Source: Arsenophonus sp052171275
GTDB taxonomy: Bacteria > Pseudomonadota > Gammaproteobacteria > Enterobacterales > Enterobacteriaceae
Length of the DNA: 64,000 nt
Direction of reading: 5' to 3'
Assembly: GCA_052171275.1 (NCBI GenBank)
Contig: CM125795.1
Span: 1,860,001-1,924,000 of the forward strand
Below the pieces are notes generated by a model. That model was given only the letters and a program-made list of their open reading frames with translations. It was not told the origin of the DNA and did no database searches. Position 1 is the stretch's first letter. Every line of letters starts with the position of its first letter. Position numbers and translations under genes: made by a program. Positions 39,113 to 51,282 of the stretch are shown here, one piece after another.

Positions 39113-42100
39113 TAAATCTTACCTCGATTAAATAAGCTAAACATATTATCCATTCCATTGATTAATTCATAAGAAGGAATAGTATGATATATACTAGAAT
39201 TAGGATAGTTAGTATTAACTCCACGTAAAAAAAAATATATAACCCCACCAAAATCTTTTTGATAAGTATAATTAGGTAATCGATTTTTTAAATAACGATG
39301 AAAAGCTAGTGTATAAAGCTGATATTGTAAATCATATCTATTATCAATCATCAAATTTTTTATTGCCATTTGACTGTATGCAAAACTATTTTTTCCTAAC
39401 CAATTTGATTTATAATCAACGATATAAAATTTATCTTTCCAATAAAAAACTAAATCAATATAACCTTTTAAAATACCATTCACTGGCTCAAAAGTAAGTG
39501 ATGGACAATTTTGAGATAAAAGATCATATTTATGAGTTAATCTATCCAATACAGATGGTAGCAATAATTTCTCTATTGATAAATAAAATTCCATTTCATT
39601 TAATTTAAAATTATTTTTTATTTTTGATAAACTTATGTTATCGTTAATTAAAGGAGTATCAAAAATATTTATTAACCACATTTTTAATACAGATGCCCAG
39701 TTAGCAGAAAAACCAACTTTCTCTAATTTTTCAGATAACCAAAATTCTTTTGGATGCTGATCAAATGGCAGCGATTCTAATAATGAATGCAATAAAATTC
39801 CTGCTGTTTTACCTTTAGGAAAGGTATGAATACTCATGTTGTTATCTGATATTTCATCTTGAGTTACTAGATTATCTTTTTTCTCATTAATACCTATTTT
39901 AGTTACTAAAGATTTTAGTATATGGATTTCGATATTTACATCACTAACAGAAAACTTATCAAATAATTGATCTGTATCATGATAGTTTAATCCTGAATAA
40001 CTAGTAACTTTCCAAGTATTTTTAATATTACCTGTAAAATATCGAGCTAATAATTTAATAGGTTTATTTTCTTTAGGATAAAAAGGAGATAAATCAATAT
40101 TATTAGTAAATGTAATACTAATATTTTCACTAACTAATTCTAATAAAGAATTACGTAATAAAATGTTTTTATTAAATTGCCCCTTTTGTAATAAGTAATC
40201 TAATGCTGTTTGATGTAAATCATTACAACCATTTTTCCAACTAAGGTAATCATTTTTTAAAGATCCAATACCAACACTACAATGATAAATTGAACGCGTT
40301 AGTGCAACATATAACAGTCGTAAATCTTCAGATAAATATTCTTCATTAGCTAATCTTATACTTTCTTTTTGTTGTGTTAGATCAAGAGATATCTCAAAAT
40401 TCTTACGATCATGAAAAGTTATTAACTTTTTATGAAATAATTGACATGTAAATGGTAACCAAACAATCGGATATTCTAAACCTTTTGCCTTATGAATTGT
40501 ACTGATACAAATTAAGTTTTTATCATTCTGTAAACGTATTTGTTGATTTTCTAATAAAGGATTAGGTTGATTAATTTGTCGCTCTAACCAACGAACTAGA
40601 TCATGTTTACCATGAAGTTGTAATTCAGCCTCTTGTAATAATTCACTTAGATGCATTACATTCATCAAACGTCTCTCACCTTCCATATTATCCATTAATA
40701 GATTTTCAGCAATTCGATGATTAACCATAATAATTCGTAAAGCACGAAAAATACCATTTTTTTTCCAAATCAATGAATAATTTAAAAACTCTTCAATTAT
40801 TATTTCACAATAATTTTCATCGTTATTTAATTGTTCAATATCTTGAGCACTTAATCCCAATAAACGAGTACCTAATGCGCAACGCAATGTACAAATCTTT
40901 TCCGGATATAACATTGCTTGTAATAACCAAAAAAGATCTTGTGCTTCATCAGTAGTAAAAACACTCTCTTTATTAGAGAGAAAAACTGATGGAATATTAA
41001 ATTTACTTAATGATTTTTGTATTATTAACGCTTCATGACGATTTCTAACTAATACCATAATATCTAAAGCTGTTATCGATTTTTTTATATTATTTCGAGA
41101 TAACCAAGCTGTTCCATTTTCAGATTCTTTAAGCCAATTACAAATTGTACTAGCGCAATGATAAGCCATAGTTTGTTGATAATCTAATATTGATGTATTT
41201 TCTTTATCTACATAACAAAAATTTAATGCTGTTATTTTTTTTGTTTTATAAATAAACTCTAAATCTTGATTATAAGAAACTGAGTTAATTTTTTTAAATG
41301 GTATTTGTTTAAATAAAAACGGTTTTTCTGTTAGACTAAATAATTGATTAATAGCCTCGACCATGCTTGATGAAGAACGCCAATTTGTATTAATGGTATA
41401 GTGTAATTTAATCTGATTTTTAGCTTTAAGATAAGTAAAAATATCAGCTCCGCGAAAAGCGTAAATAGCTTGTTTTGGATCGCCAATAAATAATAAACCA
41501 CAATGATCATGATCATAATAAATATTTTTGAAGATTCGATATTGTTGTGGATTAGTATCTTGAAACTCATCAATCATAACAATTGGATAACGATTACGAA
41601 TCTCATCAGCTAATTTATTTCCATTTTTTGTATGTAATGCTTTATCTAAATTACTTAATAAATCATCAAATCCAATTTCTCCACGTTTTCTTTTCTCTTT
41701 AGAAATTGCTTGACGAATATTGATGATTGCTTTTGAAATAAAAAGATCACGTAATGTAAAAGATTGTTTTAATAAGTTATCAATAGCAAGAAAAACATCA
41801 TGTTTTACTACATTTCCTGTTGGTGTTTTATTTATTAATTCAGATTGGGAAAAACGAACAAGTTCTTTAGGTATTTTATAATTTATTGTTTTTGATTTTG
41901 CCCAGATAGTGACTGCTGATAACCAATATAATAAATTATGACGATTGTAATTACGTTTATTAACATCTGAATTACTAATTAATTCAATGAAATTCATTGA
42001 ATTTAAAAGCCATAATTTTTTTACTATTTTTATAGCATCAATTAGTATTTTATGACGTTTTTTTATTGATTGTGATTTAATTGATCGGTTAATAAAGGAT

Positions 42101-42735
42101 GGGATATCTCCTTGTAAATAAGGTTTTATTTCGATAAGAAGTGTATCAGGATCACTCCATTCATCAATGATAACTGTTGATATAGAATAGTTTAACGGAT
42201 AACAATATTGTCGCCAAAAATCAATACAAGCTTGTTTTTGTAAATTATACTCATCATTTATTATCGTTTGTTCAAATAGAATACCTGATTCAAAAATATT
42301 ATACGTTAAGATATGTTGACAGAAGCTATGGATAGTATAAATCGGCGCTTCATTCATTTTACGTTCAGCAAGTAGTAACCATTGATAAGCTAAATCTCTA
42401 TTGGAAATGAAAGATAATAATGTTCGATAAATTGAATTTTCATCAAAACCAATACCATTTCTAATACATGCCATTTTCATTTGATTAATATTGTATCGAA
42501 TTCGTGATTTTAGTTCATTGATTGACGATTGACTAAAAGTTACTACTAAAATCTCTTCAACATTCAATCGACGAAAAAACGCATTTTTTTCTCCAATACC
42601 CAATAATAATCTCAAATAGAGTAAAGATATTGTATAGGTTTTTCCTGTTCCTGCTGAAGCTTCTATTAGACTTTTACCATAAAGAGGTAAACAATAAGGA
42701 TCAAGTTCATGAGTTTCTATTATTTTATTTTTCAC
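39112..42735 (-). CDS. recB: Exonuclease V (RecBCD) beta subunit RecB
   Basis: RecB is the 3'-5' superfamily 1A helicase and the only nuclease of RecBCD, and it loads RecA after Chi. The 1207 residues compare with 1180 in E. coli. Walker A is EASAGTGKT (25-33), the DEFQDT box is at 389-394, GDPKQAIYAFRGAD at 418-431 and NWRS at 451-454. The C-terminal nuclease domain keeps its metal and catalytic residues: His983 (LLHSLLES), Asp1094 (GYIDLVF), and Asp1107 and Lys1109 in VDYKSNW. The start is GTG at 42733-42735; the nearest Shine-Dalgarno-like sequence, AAGAGG, is about 15 nt away, so initiation may be weak. The N-terminus LDPYCLPLYGKSLIEASAG aligns with the normal one. In E. coli ptrA lies just upstream; here a 5.1 kb desert takes its place, so recB must have its own promoter (inference). 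Confidence 0.97.
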   Translation of the reverse strand: MKNKIIETHELDPYCLPLYGKSLIEASAGTGKTYTISLLYLRLLLGIGEKNAFFRRLNVEEILVVTFSQSSINELKSRIRYNINQMKMACIRNGIGFDENSIYRTLLSFISNRDLAYQWLLLAERKMNEAPIYTIHSFCQHILTYNIFESGILFEQTIINDEYNLQKQACIDFWRQYCYPLNYSISTVIIDEWSDPDTLLIEIKPYLQGDIPSFINRSIKSQSIKKRHKILIDAIKIVKKLWLLNSMNFIELISNSDVNKRNYNRHNLLYWLSAVTIWAKSKTINYKIPKELVRFSQSELINKTPTGNVVKHDVFLAIDNLLKQSFTLRDLFISKAIINIRQAISKEKRKRGEIGFDDLLSNLDKALHTKNGNKLADEIRNRYPIVMIDEFQDTNPQQYRIFKNIYYDHDHCGLLFIGDPKQAIYAFRGADIFTYLKAKNQIKLHYTINTNWRSSSSMVEAINQLFSLTEKPFLFKQIPFKKINSVSYNQDLEFIYKTKKITALNFCYVDKENTSILDYQQTMAYHCASTICNWLKESENGTAWLSRNNIKKSITALDIMVLVRNRHEALIIQKSLSKFNIPSVFLSNKESVFTTDEAQDLFWLLQAMLYPEKICTLRCALGTRLLGLSAQDIEQLNNDENYCEIIIEEFLNYSLIWKKNGIFRALRIIMVNHRIAENLLMDNMEGERRLMNVMHLSELLQEAELQLHGKHDLVRWLERQINQPNPLLENQQIRLQNDKNLICISTIHKAKGLEYPIVWLPFTCQLFHKKLITFHDRKNFEISLDLTQQKESIRLANEEYLSEDLRLLYVALTRSIYHCSVGIGSLKNDYLSWKNGCNDLHQTALDYLLQKGQFNKNILLRNSLLELVSENISITFTNNIDLSPFYPKENKPIKLLARYFTGNIKNTWKVTSYSGLNYHDTDQLFDKFSVSDVNIEIHILKSLVTKIGINEKKDNLVTQDEISDNNMSIHTFPKGKTAGILLHSLLESLPFDQHPKEFWLSEKLEKVGFSANWASVLKMWLINIFDTPLINDNISLSKIKNNFKLNEMEFYLSIEKLLLPSVLDRLTHKYDLLSQNCPSLTFEPVNGILKGYIDLVFYWKDKFYIVDYKSNWLGKNSFAYSQMAIKNLMIDNRYDLQYQLYTLAFHRYLKNRLPNYTYQKDFGGVIYFFLRGVNTNYPNSSIYHTIPSYELINGMDNMFSLFNRGKI

Positions 42736-43756
42736 ACTTAAATTTAACTACCTCTTACTTTTATATTACATAAATTACAAATTTTTTAATTCAAATATAG
42801 TAAATATATATTATCTAATTTTTCAATTAATATAGTTTTCTTTATTAAAATAAAGACTATTAATTTATAGTATTAAAAAAAATAAATTTTTAGTTATAAA
42901 ATATTTTTGTAAAAAAGTTTATAGAATATAAGCTTATTATTTTTTTAAAATGTTCATTTTATATCATTTAATATTTTTTTAATTATTAAAATTTAATTAA
43001 TAAAACTTTATTATATATTCAAGTACTTAATTGTTCATTATTATTTTTAGTAAAAAAATAATAAAATATTATTAAATAAAATTATTATTAAGTGAATTTT
43101 AAAAAAAGATGACTAAATTATTATTTAGTTCTAAATTACTTTAAAAAAAACAAAAGATATAAAATATATAAATATATTTATTTATAAATCACATTATAAT
43201 TAACATATATATCTTATAAAATAAGTATTTTATAATAATTAATCATATTATTTCTTATAAATTAAAAATAATTTTTTGTTGTTTCTAAGCAAATAGTAAT
43301 ATTCAATTATTTTTTGATAACTTTATCCTTTATTTCTATTTCAATAAAAATAAACAAGATTTAATAATATAAATCTTTTGTTTATATATTGTGGTTAATA
43401 AAGATAATCTCTTGATATATTATAAGTATTATCGTTAAAATAATTTAGTATCTATTCATTTTTTTACTACATACTAAATAGTAAAATAATATTTCGATTT
43501 ATGATGTTTAAAAATTTTTAAAGATTATAGTTAATAAACCATAGCTTTAATATAATAAAATTATTGATATAAATTTTATTACAATATGTAGGATATGAAG
43601 TTTATCTTAAAAAATTACTCATTTTGTTTTTATCTTATATATTCGTTACATTATACGATAGATATATTATTCACTATTCTTTCTTATTAATTTATAATAA
43701 ATCGTACATTGCTCTTTTCTAATTTATTCACATTTTATAGATCTTTTCTTCAAGAA

Positions 43757-43788
43757 ATTTTTAAATTATTTTTTAATAATTTAAAAAT
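43757..43788. repeat. Perfect inverted repeat, 14-bp arms, TTTT loop
   Basis: The arms are 43757-43770 and 43775-43788 (ATTTTTAAATTATT with its complement), A/T only. It lies in the ptrA gap, with no clear terminator role. Confidence 0.6.
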
Positions 43789-45133
43789 ATATTTTTAAAA
43801 TAGAATTAAAATTTTTATCTATTTATAATTATATTATATTTCATAATTCCTATATATAATGTTTTCTATAAATTTAAAAATTTATCTATCATTCTTTAAT
43901 TTATTATTTTATTATAAAATCTATCAAGATGCTTTTTATACCAATTAAAGTATAGATATCTCTTTTATTTTATGAAAAACTTTTTATTTTATTTTTGATA
44001 ACTCTATAAAAAATTATTTTAATATAAAAATATTTTCTAAAATTAGTATTTAATCAATAATAATTAACAATATTTTATATAATTTATTAATTATTGTTAA
44101 TAATTAAATCAATAACTAAACTTGATTAAATAATTTTAATTAATTTTTATATTACAAGGTTTTAATATTTTTAATCGTTATATACAATTTTAATAAATAT
44201 TTTATATTTACGTTTAATTATTTAAACAGTAATTTATCATTATGCTTATATATATTTATTAAAGTAAGTTATTTTAAGTTATTCATAAATTTATATAAAT
44301 TTATACTTTATGATAATAACTAGTTTTCTTTTATCATAAATTGATATATCAATAATTTAATTTTTTATTATATACTCTATCTAATGGTTTAATAATGATA
44401 AAATTATTTAAAAAATATATTTAAATAAAAATTAACTTTTTATTTATACATTTATTCGTACTTTTAAAATTAAAAACTTTCTGAACCTTTAGTGTAATAT
44501 AGGAAAATTATATTTAGTTAATAGTTTAAAATAATATCTCTTAATAAAGAGAAATATTACGTCTTATAAAACTCTTTTTATTTAAAAAAAATTTATTTAT
44601 TAATTAGGTATTTCTTAAAAATAGTTTATTAATACATTTAACCATGTTAAGACGTTTTTTTTAATAATATTACTCATATAGTAATATTATAAAAATAAAG
44701 TTTTATATTATTTTGATATTTAAAATAAAATTATATTTTCTAAAAAAAATTTTAAATATTATATAAAGGATATTTTTTAATTTTTTTATTAAAAAACTTT
44801 TTATCTTCTATTATTTATAAAAAATAAATAAAGATTCTTTTGAGATAAAATGTTAATATTTAATAATATATATTTTTTTAAAATACTAACTAATATATTA
44901 TTAACTTATCAATTAAGTTATTTAATTAATTAACGTATTGTATAAATTACTTAATTCGTTTACGATATTGATGATATTTGAAATTTTTAAAATTAAATTT
45001 TTATTTAATATAAATTATTATATGTTATAAATAATAAAATAATTTTTTATTAAAAATAAAATCTATCAGTAATAGAATTTACCAATAGAGAAACAAAATA
45101 AAAATTAATATATTTTATAATTTATATATCAAA

Positions 45134-45168
45134 ATTATTTATAATATATAATTTATATTATAAATAAT
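45134..45168. repeat. Perfect inverted repeat, 15-bp arms, 5-nt loop
   Basis: The arms are 45134-45148 and 45154-45168 (ATTATTTATAATATA with its complement), A/T only, in the ptrA gap. Confidence 0.65.
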
Positions 45169-46100
45169 AAAATATTTTATTAATTAAACAATAAATTAAT
45201 TACTAATCGTATAAAATTTTCAAATTATATCTAAAATATTAATATTTATTAATCTCCTTAAGAAAGAAATTAAATATTAAAAATATAAATATTTTTATGA
45301 TATAAAAACTAAATAATTATTAAATTAAATAAACTTAACTAATATTAAAATTAATATAAATTAAAATTAATAATAAAAAAATATCTCTTATATATAAGAG
45401 CAATAAATAATATTGAAATAAAAATAAAATTCAATAAATTATATTATTAATATTAATGAAAACATAATATCTACTTTTTTTTTAAAAAACAGATATCTAT
45501 TACTCATTTAAAGTAATTAATAATAACAATAATAATTCTGTCTTTACATTAAAGTAAAACTTATATAATGAACTAAATAGATTTAAAATGATAAAATTGA
45601 TAAATTTATATTTTAAATTATACTAACATATATAAAATGCTATTTCTTAAAGTAAATTAATAATTTTATTATATTTATTAATAATAGATATTTATACTTA
45701 CTATATAAATTTATTAATTTAAAAACATCTAAATTTTAGTATTAAAATAAATATTAATAATATATAAAAGTTACTTTTATATAAAAGAATTTTGCTTATG
45801 AAGCAAATGCTTTTTAATAATTTTAAATTAATTTATTAACTTATTAATATTTATCTACATAGTATTAATTATATAATATAAGAATACTTTATTAGAAATA
45901 TAATTTGTATAATCATTAAAATAATTTTTATATATTTATGTTACTTTATAAATATCATTTACTATTATTATATTATATTTTAATAGATTATATTTTTCTC
46001 ATAATAAATTATTATATTTTAAATAAAACTTCTAAAATAAAAAATTTTTTGATCATTATGTTGTTTAATTTATTTAAATATTAAATATATTACTTGTTTT

Positions 46101-46133
46101 TTAATTATATCTTAAATTTTAAGATATAATTAA
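46101..46133. repeat. 33-bp palindrome, 16-bp arms, 1-nt loop
   Basis: The arms are 46101-46116 and 46118-46133 (TTAATTATATCTTAAA with its complement) around a single T. It contains one G:C pair. It lies 1.7 kb downstream of the recC stop, too far to be its terminator. Confidence 0.7.
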
Positions 46134-47868
46134 TTTCCATCTTTTATAACGAAGCCTTATAAGTTAATTAGAATAATTTTAAAAAATAGAACTATTATAA
46201 TAAAGTTGTATTAAGTTAAAATTTTATTATTTTGTTTGTTTTATTAGATAATTTAAAATTAATATATTTTATTTTAAAGTTTATCTAAAATATTAACTTA
46301 ATATATAAATTATCATTATATTTCATCTCTCAAAAATAATTAAAATTATTGATAATAAAAAGAACTAATTAATTATGATAAAAATCATCAATAATATATT
46401 GATATTTATTTTATATTACGAAATACATTTCGTCGTTAATTTAACTAATTTATAAAATTTATGTTTTTAAATATTAATTCAATAAATCAAATAATAAATA
46501 TCTGTTAAAATAAACACTATTTTAATAGATATTTATTAAACAAAATAAATAAATTTTTAGAATTATAATAAATTAATTTATACAAAAATATTATTATTTA
46601 ATAATAATATAATAATAATTATAATTAAAATAAAACATATCATAATAATTTTATATTTAATATTTTATCAGAAATTTATTAACTAGAATTCCCATTGTAT
46701 ATAAAAAAGTGATATTTTTATATAATTATTTAAAATAATATTATATTTCATTAAACTAATTAATTGTAATATCTTTTTTTTCTAAATAAATTAATATAAA
46801 AATATTATAACAAAAATATTATTTCTATTTTTAATTAATTATTTTTTAATAAGAGATAATTTTATTAATTTTTTTACAAATATCATTCATAATATATATC
46901 TATATTTCATTTTTTCAGCAAATTCATTTTTGATAATTAATTAGTAGATATTATTACTACTAACTTATATTATTAAATAATAAGTGTATTTACAGTTTTT
47001 AATTTTACTATATAGTTTATTCAAATTATTTATAGCAATAAATTTAACTTTTAAAATTTTCTTGATTTATTCTACTAAATAATGAATTTATATTATTTTT
47101 CTTTATATATTAAAGTATGTATAATCATTTTATTAAAATTTTTTTAATTACAATTTAAAAATTAAATTTTTTAAATTTATCAAAATATAACTATAATATA
47201 ATTTTATTAATTAATTCTCTAAATAATGTTTTTTTCTGATTTATTAATCAAAGTTTATAACTTTAAAAATGAGTAAATAAAAATAAACTATATTAAATAT
47301 TTTATGATAAAGTTAACATAATTTTATTATGTTATTAATTAACAAAATATTATTTATAGTATCCATATTACAAAACTAAATTATTAATTTATATCTAGAA
47401 TAAAATATTAATTTTACTGATGAAACAAACCATAAGAAAACTAAAACCTATTTTAAAAATAAAATTTTGATTTTTAATCATAAATATTTAGTGTTTAAAA
47501 TAATTATATAAATAATTTATTTTATTATAAAAAATAAATTATTTATAATATAAAACTATATACAAAATTTATACCTCATTAATGCTATATATGTTTAAAA
47601 AAACTATCAAACTGAATTAATTAATAAAGAATTATAATTATAACTTAATAATAAATTAATTATATAACCAATAACTTTCTAATATTTTTTAAAAAAATAT
47701 TGAAATAAGATTACCTTATTAAAGAATTTTATTATCTAAATAATATCAAGTATTTTGCTTTATTTTTTGGATAAAATTCTATAAGTTTATTAAAAATATT
47801 TTTCTATATCAATTACTAATAAGAAGAAGTAATATTATTTATTCATAAAACTAATATTATTTTAAGAA

Positions 47869-50800
47869 TCATTTATTATATATTTTTTTATTTTTACTAA
47901 ATATTGCTAACGGTAATAAATAAGTATGTGCATTTATTTGTATTTTTTTAATTAAATTATTATCAATTTTATTAAAAGCTCGACGAATATAACTATCTTT
48001 CATCATCTCACCTGGCTGATTATATGTACCTTCTAAAGATTGAATAAGTTGTATTTTTGCTTTTTTAGATATATCATCACTAGATTCAAAATTAAATTGA
48101 TGATTTTTTTTATCATAGAATGATATTAACCAATTCCAACCACTTTTAGTAAAAAGTGCTAATGGAGAATTCATTCCATCTTGATAACCATTAATTAACT
48201 GCTGTAAATATATTTTTGCCTGTTTTTTATCTACTGGATTTAAGCACCATTCACTATTATTTTTTCCCCAATAATAACTTTTACCAGATTTAATGAACAA
48301 ACAAAAAATTAAATGTTCTATCCATAGCAATAAACCATCCATAATGGTTAAATTTGCAGGACGATAACGAATAATACCATTATGTTGAATATTTTTTAAT
48401 TGCCCTACCAATTTAATATTATCAAAGGATTCAATAAATAACTTATTAAAATAATTGTAATAATTTATCTTCACTTTATTCGCTAATGGTTGCAAATCTT
48501 TAATTTGTTTTTCCCAAAAAATTTTTCCAAAATTCTTTACTGGTAATTCACCAGTTGCCTGAAAAATAGTTAACAATTTATGTAATGATTCTTTAGAAAT
48601 CATAGCATTAAGTATTATTTCATTAAATTTATATCGTTGTAAATAATTTATAGTAAAAGGTTCATTTTCTAGTAATTTTATTTTTTCATTAAAAAAATTA
48701 ATTTTTAATCTTTTTTGAAAAAAAGCACGAACAGGATGTCGATAAAAAGAAAGTAACTGTTCCAAAGATATTTCATTATTTTGTTTTATCAGTGGCGATA
48801 ACGTAGTGCAAAATTCAAGATGTCGATCACTTTGTTTTTTAGCTACTGATAACCATGAAGTATCATAACTCTGATAAATATCATCAGAGAAATAATTCTC
48901 AATTGCAAATGGTACTCTAGTATGTTTAATAACTAAATATTCTTTTATTCTGTTAGCGCTACTATCAATATTTAAATATTCATCACCCTCTAAATAAAAA
49001 TTTTGACTAACATAGTTAAGTAACTCATTTATTAAAATTGAAGGGTTTTTTGGTTTATTATCACGAATATCATAACCAATATAGCTAAGATAAAATAGTT
49101 TAGAAGCAGAATTAAAAGCTTCTAAAAATAAATAACGATCATCATCTAGGAACTTTCTGTCACCATACTTCGGTTGTTCAGCTATTAAATCAAATTTTAA
49201 AGGTTCTATTGAACGTGGATATATTTGATCATTCATGCCTAATAAACATACAATCTTAAAAGGAATTGAACGCATAGGTATTAAGCTACAAAAATTAATT
49301 GAACCGTTGAGAAAACATTCAGAAATTTTTTCATTATCAAAACATTTTACTAATTCATCACGGATAAGTGATAATGGAACCAAATCTTCATATTTTGTCT
49401 CTATTCCAAACTTAATAATTTTATGCCATTGTTTACGTATAAATATAAGTATCGATTCAATTTCTTTATCATTTTGAAAAAAAGTATCTAATATATATTG
49501 ACATAATGGTAACCATTCTATAATTTTTTTTTCTTGTTTAATCATATTTTTTAAAGTAACTAATGAATCAATAAATTGCGCAAGTTGTCCAGCTAATTTA
49601 GCTGATAATCCTCTACATTCATCATAAGGTAAAATTTTATTCCAAATTCCTAAATTACTATCCATAACATGACCAATTAACATTCTATTTAAACCGAAAG
49701 CCCATGTATTTTGTCCTGTAACTGGTAACTTTAATTCTGCAACATCTTCATCATTAAGTCCCCAGCGTATACCAGATTCATTAATCCATCGACGTAATAA
49801 AACTAACTCTTCATCTAAGATAAAAAAGCGATTTGCTATTACAGGCACTTCTAATAAAGAAAATACTTGTTCTGTAGTAAAACGACTTCGTAATAAATCA
49901 AGTAATGAGATAAAGACTTGTAAAATAGGATATGCATCTTTAAATTTTCGATCTGATATAGAAAAAGGTAGATAATGTTTATCTGATATATTACTAAAAA
50001 CAGCTTGTATATAAGGTGTATAACTCTCAATATCAGCAACCATCACAATAATATCTTTTGGTGTTAGCGTATGATCTTCATCAAATAAATATAACAAATA
50101 ATCTTGTAATACTTCAATTTCACGCTGTTTACTATGACATGAATGAAATATAAGTGATTTATCCTGTTTACTTAATTTCCTTTTTGATAAACTGTTACTA
50201 TAATTTTCCTCTGTTAAATTAAATTGAGTATAATCTTTTAAATCTAAAATATCTTGTTGAATCTTATGTAATAAACAATCAGATTCTAAATCTACAAAAG
50301 TAAAAAATTGATTAGATTGCTCTAAGTTAGCAAGAAAGTAGAGATTATCACTCCCTAATTTACCCCAAGATTCTAATAATGGATTAGTTAAAAATTGTTT
50401 GTCTTTATTGTTAAAAAAAGTATTAAATGAGTTTTCTTTCTTAAAGTACCCAGCTAGATATCTATCTCGATAATTTTCTAACTTACATCTCTCAATCTTT
50501 ATTGAAAAAACGTAATTTTCAATACCACCCCAATAATAACGACATGGATTAGTAAACATTAAATAAATATCTATATATTTCCCAAGAGCATTTAATATTT
50601 GTAAATAAACTGGCGGTAATGAAGGGATACCACATATAAATACGCGTTCTGGTAATCTACTAGATTGATGATGAACTTTATTAGTAATATATAAACTATC
50701 TATGAATTGTTTATAAAGATTTGCTATATGCCATTTAGGTTGATTAAGCTTTTTAGTATACTCAGTTAAAGCTAACCAAAGATGTTTTTGCCATTGTTGA

Positions 50801-51282
50801 TTATTACTTAATCCCTTTATCAGTTGTTTGTTATCCCAGTTCTCTAACAATTCCGGGCGATAAATTAAATATTGATCAAATAAATTTGCAATATAAGATG
50901 ATAGCTGATATAATTTTTTTTTATCTATATCATCATTTAGATATTTTTTAAGTTGTTTAAACTCTGTTTTGTATAACAATAAAGGTAAAATTATCATTAA
51001 TTTCCAAGTTATTATTTTTTTTGTAAAAACACTTTCTTTCGGAATATCCGATAAAACTCGAGTAAACATATCCCAAATAAAAGTTGATGGTGATAAAAAA
51101 GAAATATTTGCTACAATTCCTAAGTTTTTTGCCAGTTCTATTTTTAGCCATTGAGCCATACCTGAACTTTGAATTAAAATAATTTCTTTTTCAAACGGAT
51201 TTATAAGTGGCTTACTTTTAATCAAATTAGAAATTAGTTCTTTATGGATACTTAATTGATTAGAATGATAAATTTGTAGCAT
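47869..51282 (-). CDS. recC: Exonuclease V (RecBCD) gamma subunit RecC
   Basis: RecC is the scaffold subunit of RecBCD; its channel splits the DNA strands and reads the Chi sequence. The 1137 residues match the family (1122 in E. coli) from start to end. Diagnostic blocks are MLQIYHSNQLS at the start, SSGMAQWLKIELA and SPSTFIWDMFTRVL near residues 50-90, RVFICGIPSLPPVYLQ and TNPCRYYWGG at about 220-255, IIVMVADIESYTPYIQAVF at about 425, the RSIPFKIVCLLGMND core at about 690, and HPVRAFFQKRL at about 860. No internal stop or frameshift is present. GGAG lies 5 nt before the ATG (51285-51291), a good ribosome site. It is separated from recB by 5 kb and from thyA by 1.9 kb of non-coding DNA, so it is probably transcribed alone even though the complex needs fixed stoichiometry. 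Confidence 0.97.
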   Translation of the reverse strand: MLQIYHSNQLSIHKELISNLIKSKPLINPFEKEIILIQSSGMAQWLKIELAKNLGIVANISFLSPSTFIWDMFTRVLSDIPKESVFTKKIITWKLMIILPLLLYKTEFKQLKKYLNDDIDKKKLYQLSSYIANLFDQYLIYRPELLENWDNKQLIKGLSNNQQWQKHLWLALTEYTKKLNQPKWHIANLYKQFIDSLYITNKVHHQSSRLPERVFICGIPSLPPVYLQILNALGKYIDIYLMFTNPCRYYWGGIENYVFSIKIERCKLENYRDRYLAGYFKKENSFNTFFNNKDKQFLTNPLLESWGKLGSDNLYFLANLEQSNQFFTFVDLESDCLLHKIQQDILDLKDYTQFNLTEENYSNSLSKRKLSKQDKSLIFHSCHSKQREIEVLQDYLLYLFDEDHTLTPKDIIVMVADIESYTPYIQAVFSNISDKHYLPFSISDRKFKDAYPILQVFISLLDLLRSRFTTEQVFSLLEVPVIANRFFILDEELVLLRRWINESGIRWGLNDEDVAELKLPVTGQNTWAFGLNRMLIGHVMDSNLGIWNKILPYDECRGLSAKLAGQLAQFIDSLVTLKNMIKQEKKIIEWLPLCQYILDTFFQNDKEIESILIFIRKQWHKIIKFGIETKYEDLVPLSLIRDELVKCFDNEKISECFLNGSINFCSLIPMRSIPFKIVCLLGMNDQIYPRSIEPLKFDLIAEQPKYGDRKFLDDDRYLFLEAFNSASKLFYLSYIGYDIRDNKPKNPSILINELLNYVSQNFYLEGDEYLNIDSSANRIKEYLVIKHTRVPFAIENYFSDDIYQSYDTSWLSVAKKQSDRHLEFCTTLSPLIKQNNEISLEQLLSFYRHPVRAFFQKRLKINFFNEKIKLLENEPFTINYLQRYKFNEIILNAMISKESLHKLLTIFQATGELPVKNFGKIFWEKQIKDLQPLANKVKINYYNYFNKLFIESFDNIKLVGQLKNIQHNGIIRYRPANLTIMDGLLLWIEHLIFCLFIKSGKSYYWGKNNSEWCLNPVDKKQAKIYLQQLINGYQDGMNSPLALFTKSGWNWLISFYDKKNHQFNFESSDDISKKAKIQLIQSLEGTYNQPGEMMKDSYIRRAFNKIDNNLIKKIQINAHTYLLPLAIFSKNKKIYNK

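Larger units (their letters stand above)
42736..47868. other. AT-rich desert where ptrA would be expected
   Basis: In E. coli the protease gene ptrA lies between recC and recB. I could not read any PtrA motif (such as the HXXEH zinc site) in any frame over these 5.1 kb, and there is no substantial open frame. The gap is notably longer than ptrA itself (about 2.9 kb), so something extra was once inserted or the DNA expanded. Three long inverted repeats are listed separately. recB therefore lacks an upstream gene to be cotranscribed with. Confidence 0.65.

Noticed and set aside
39309..41573. Several short open frames overlapping recB on both strands
   Set aside because: They lie in alternative frames of a well-supported essential gene, lack ribosome sites and show no motifs. 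The same holds for those inside recC at 49235-51154.
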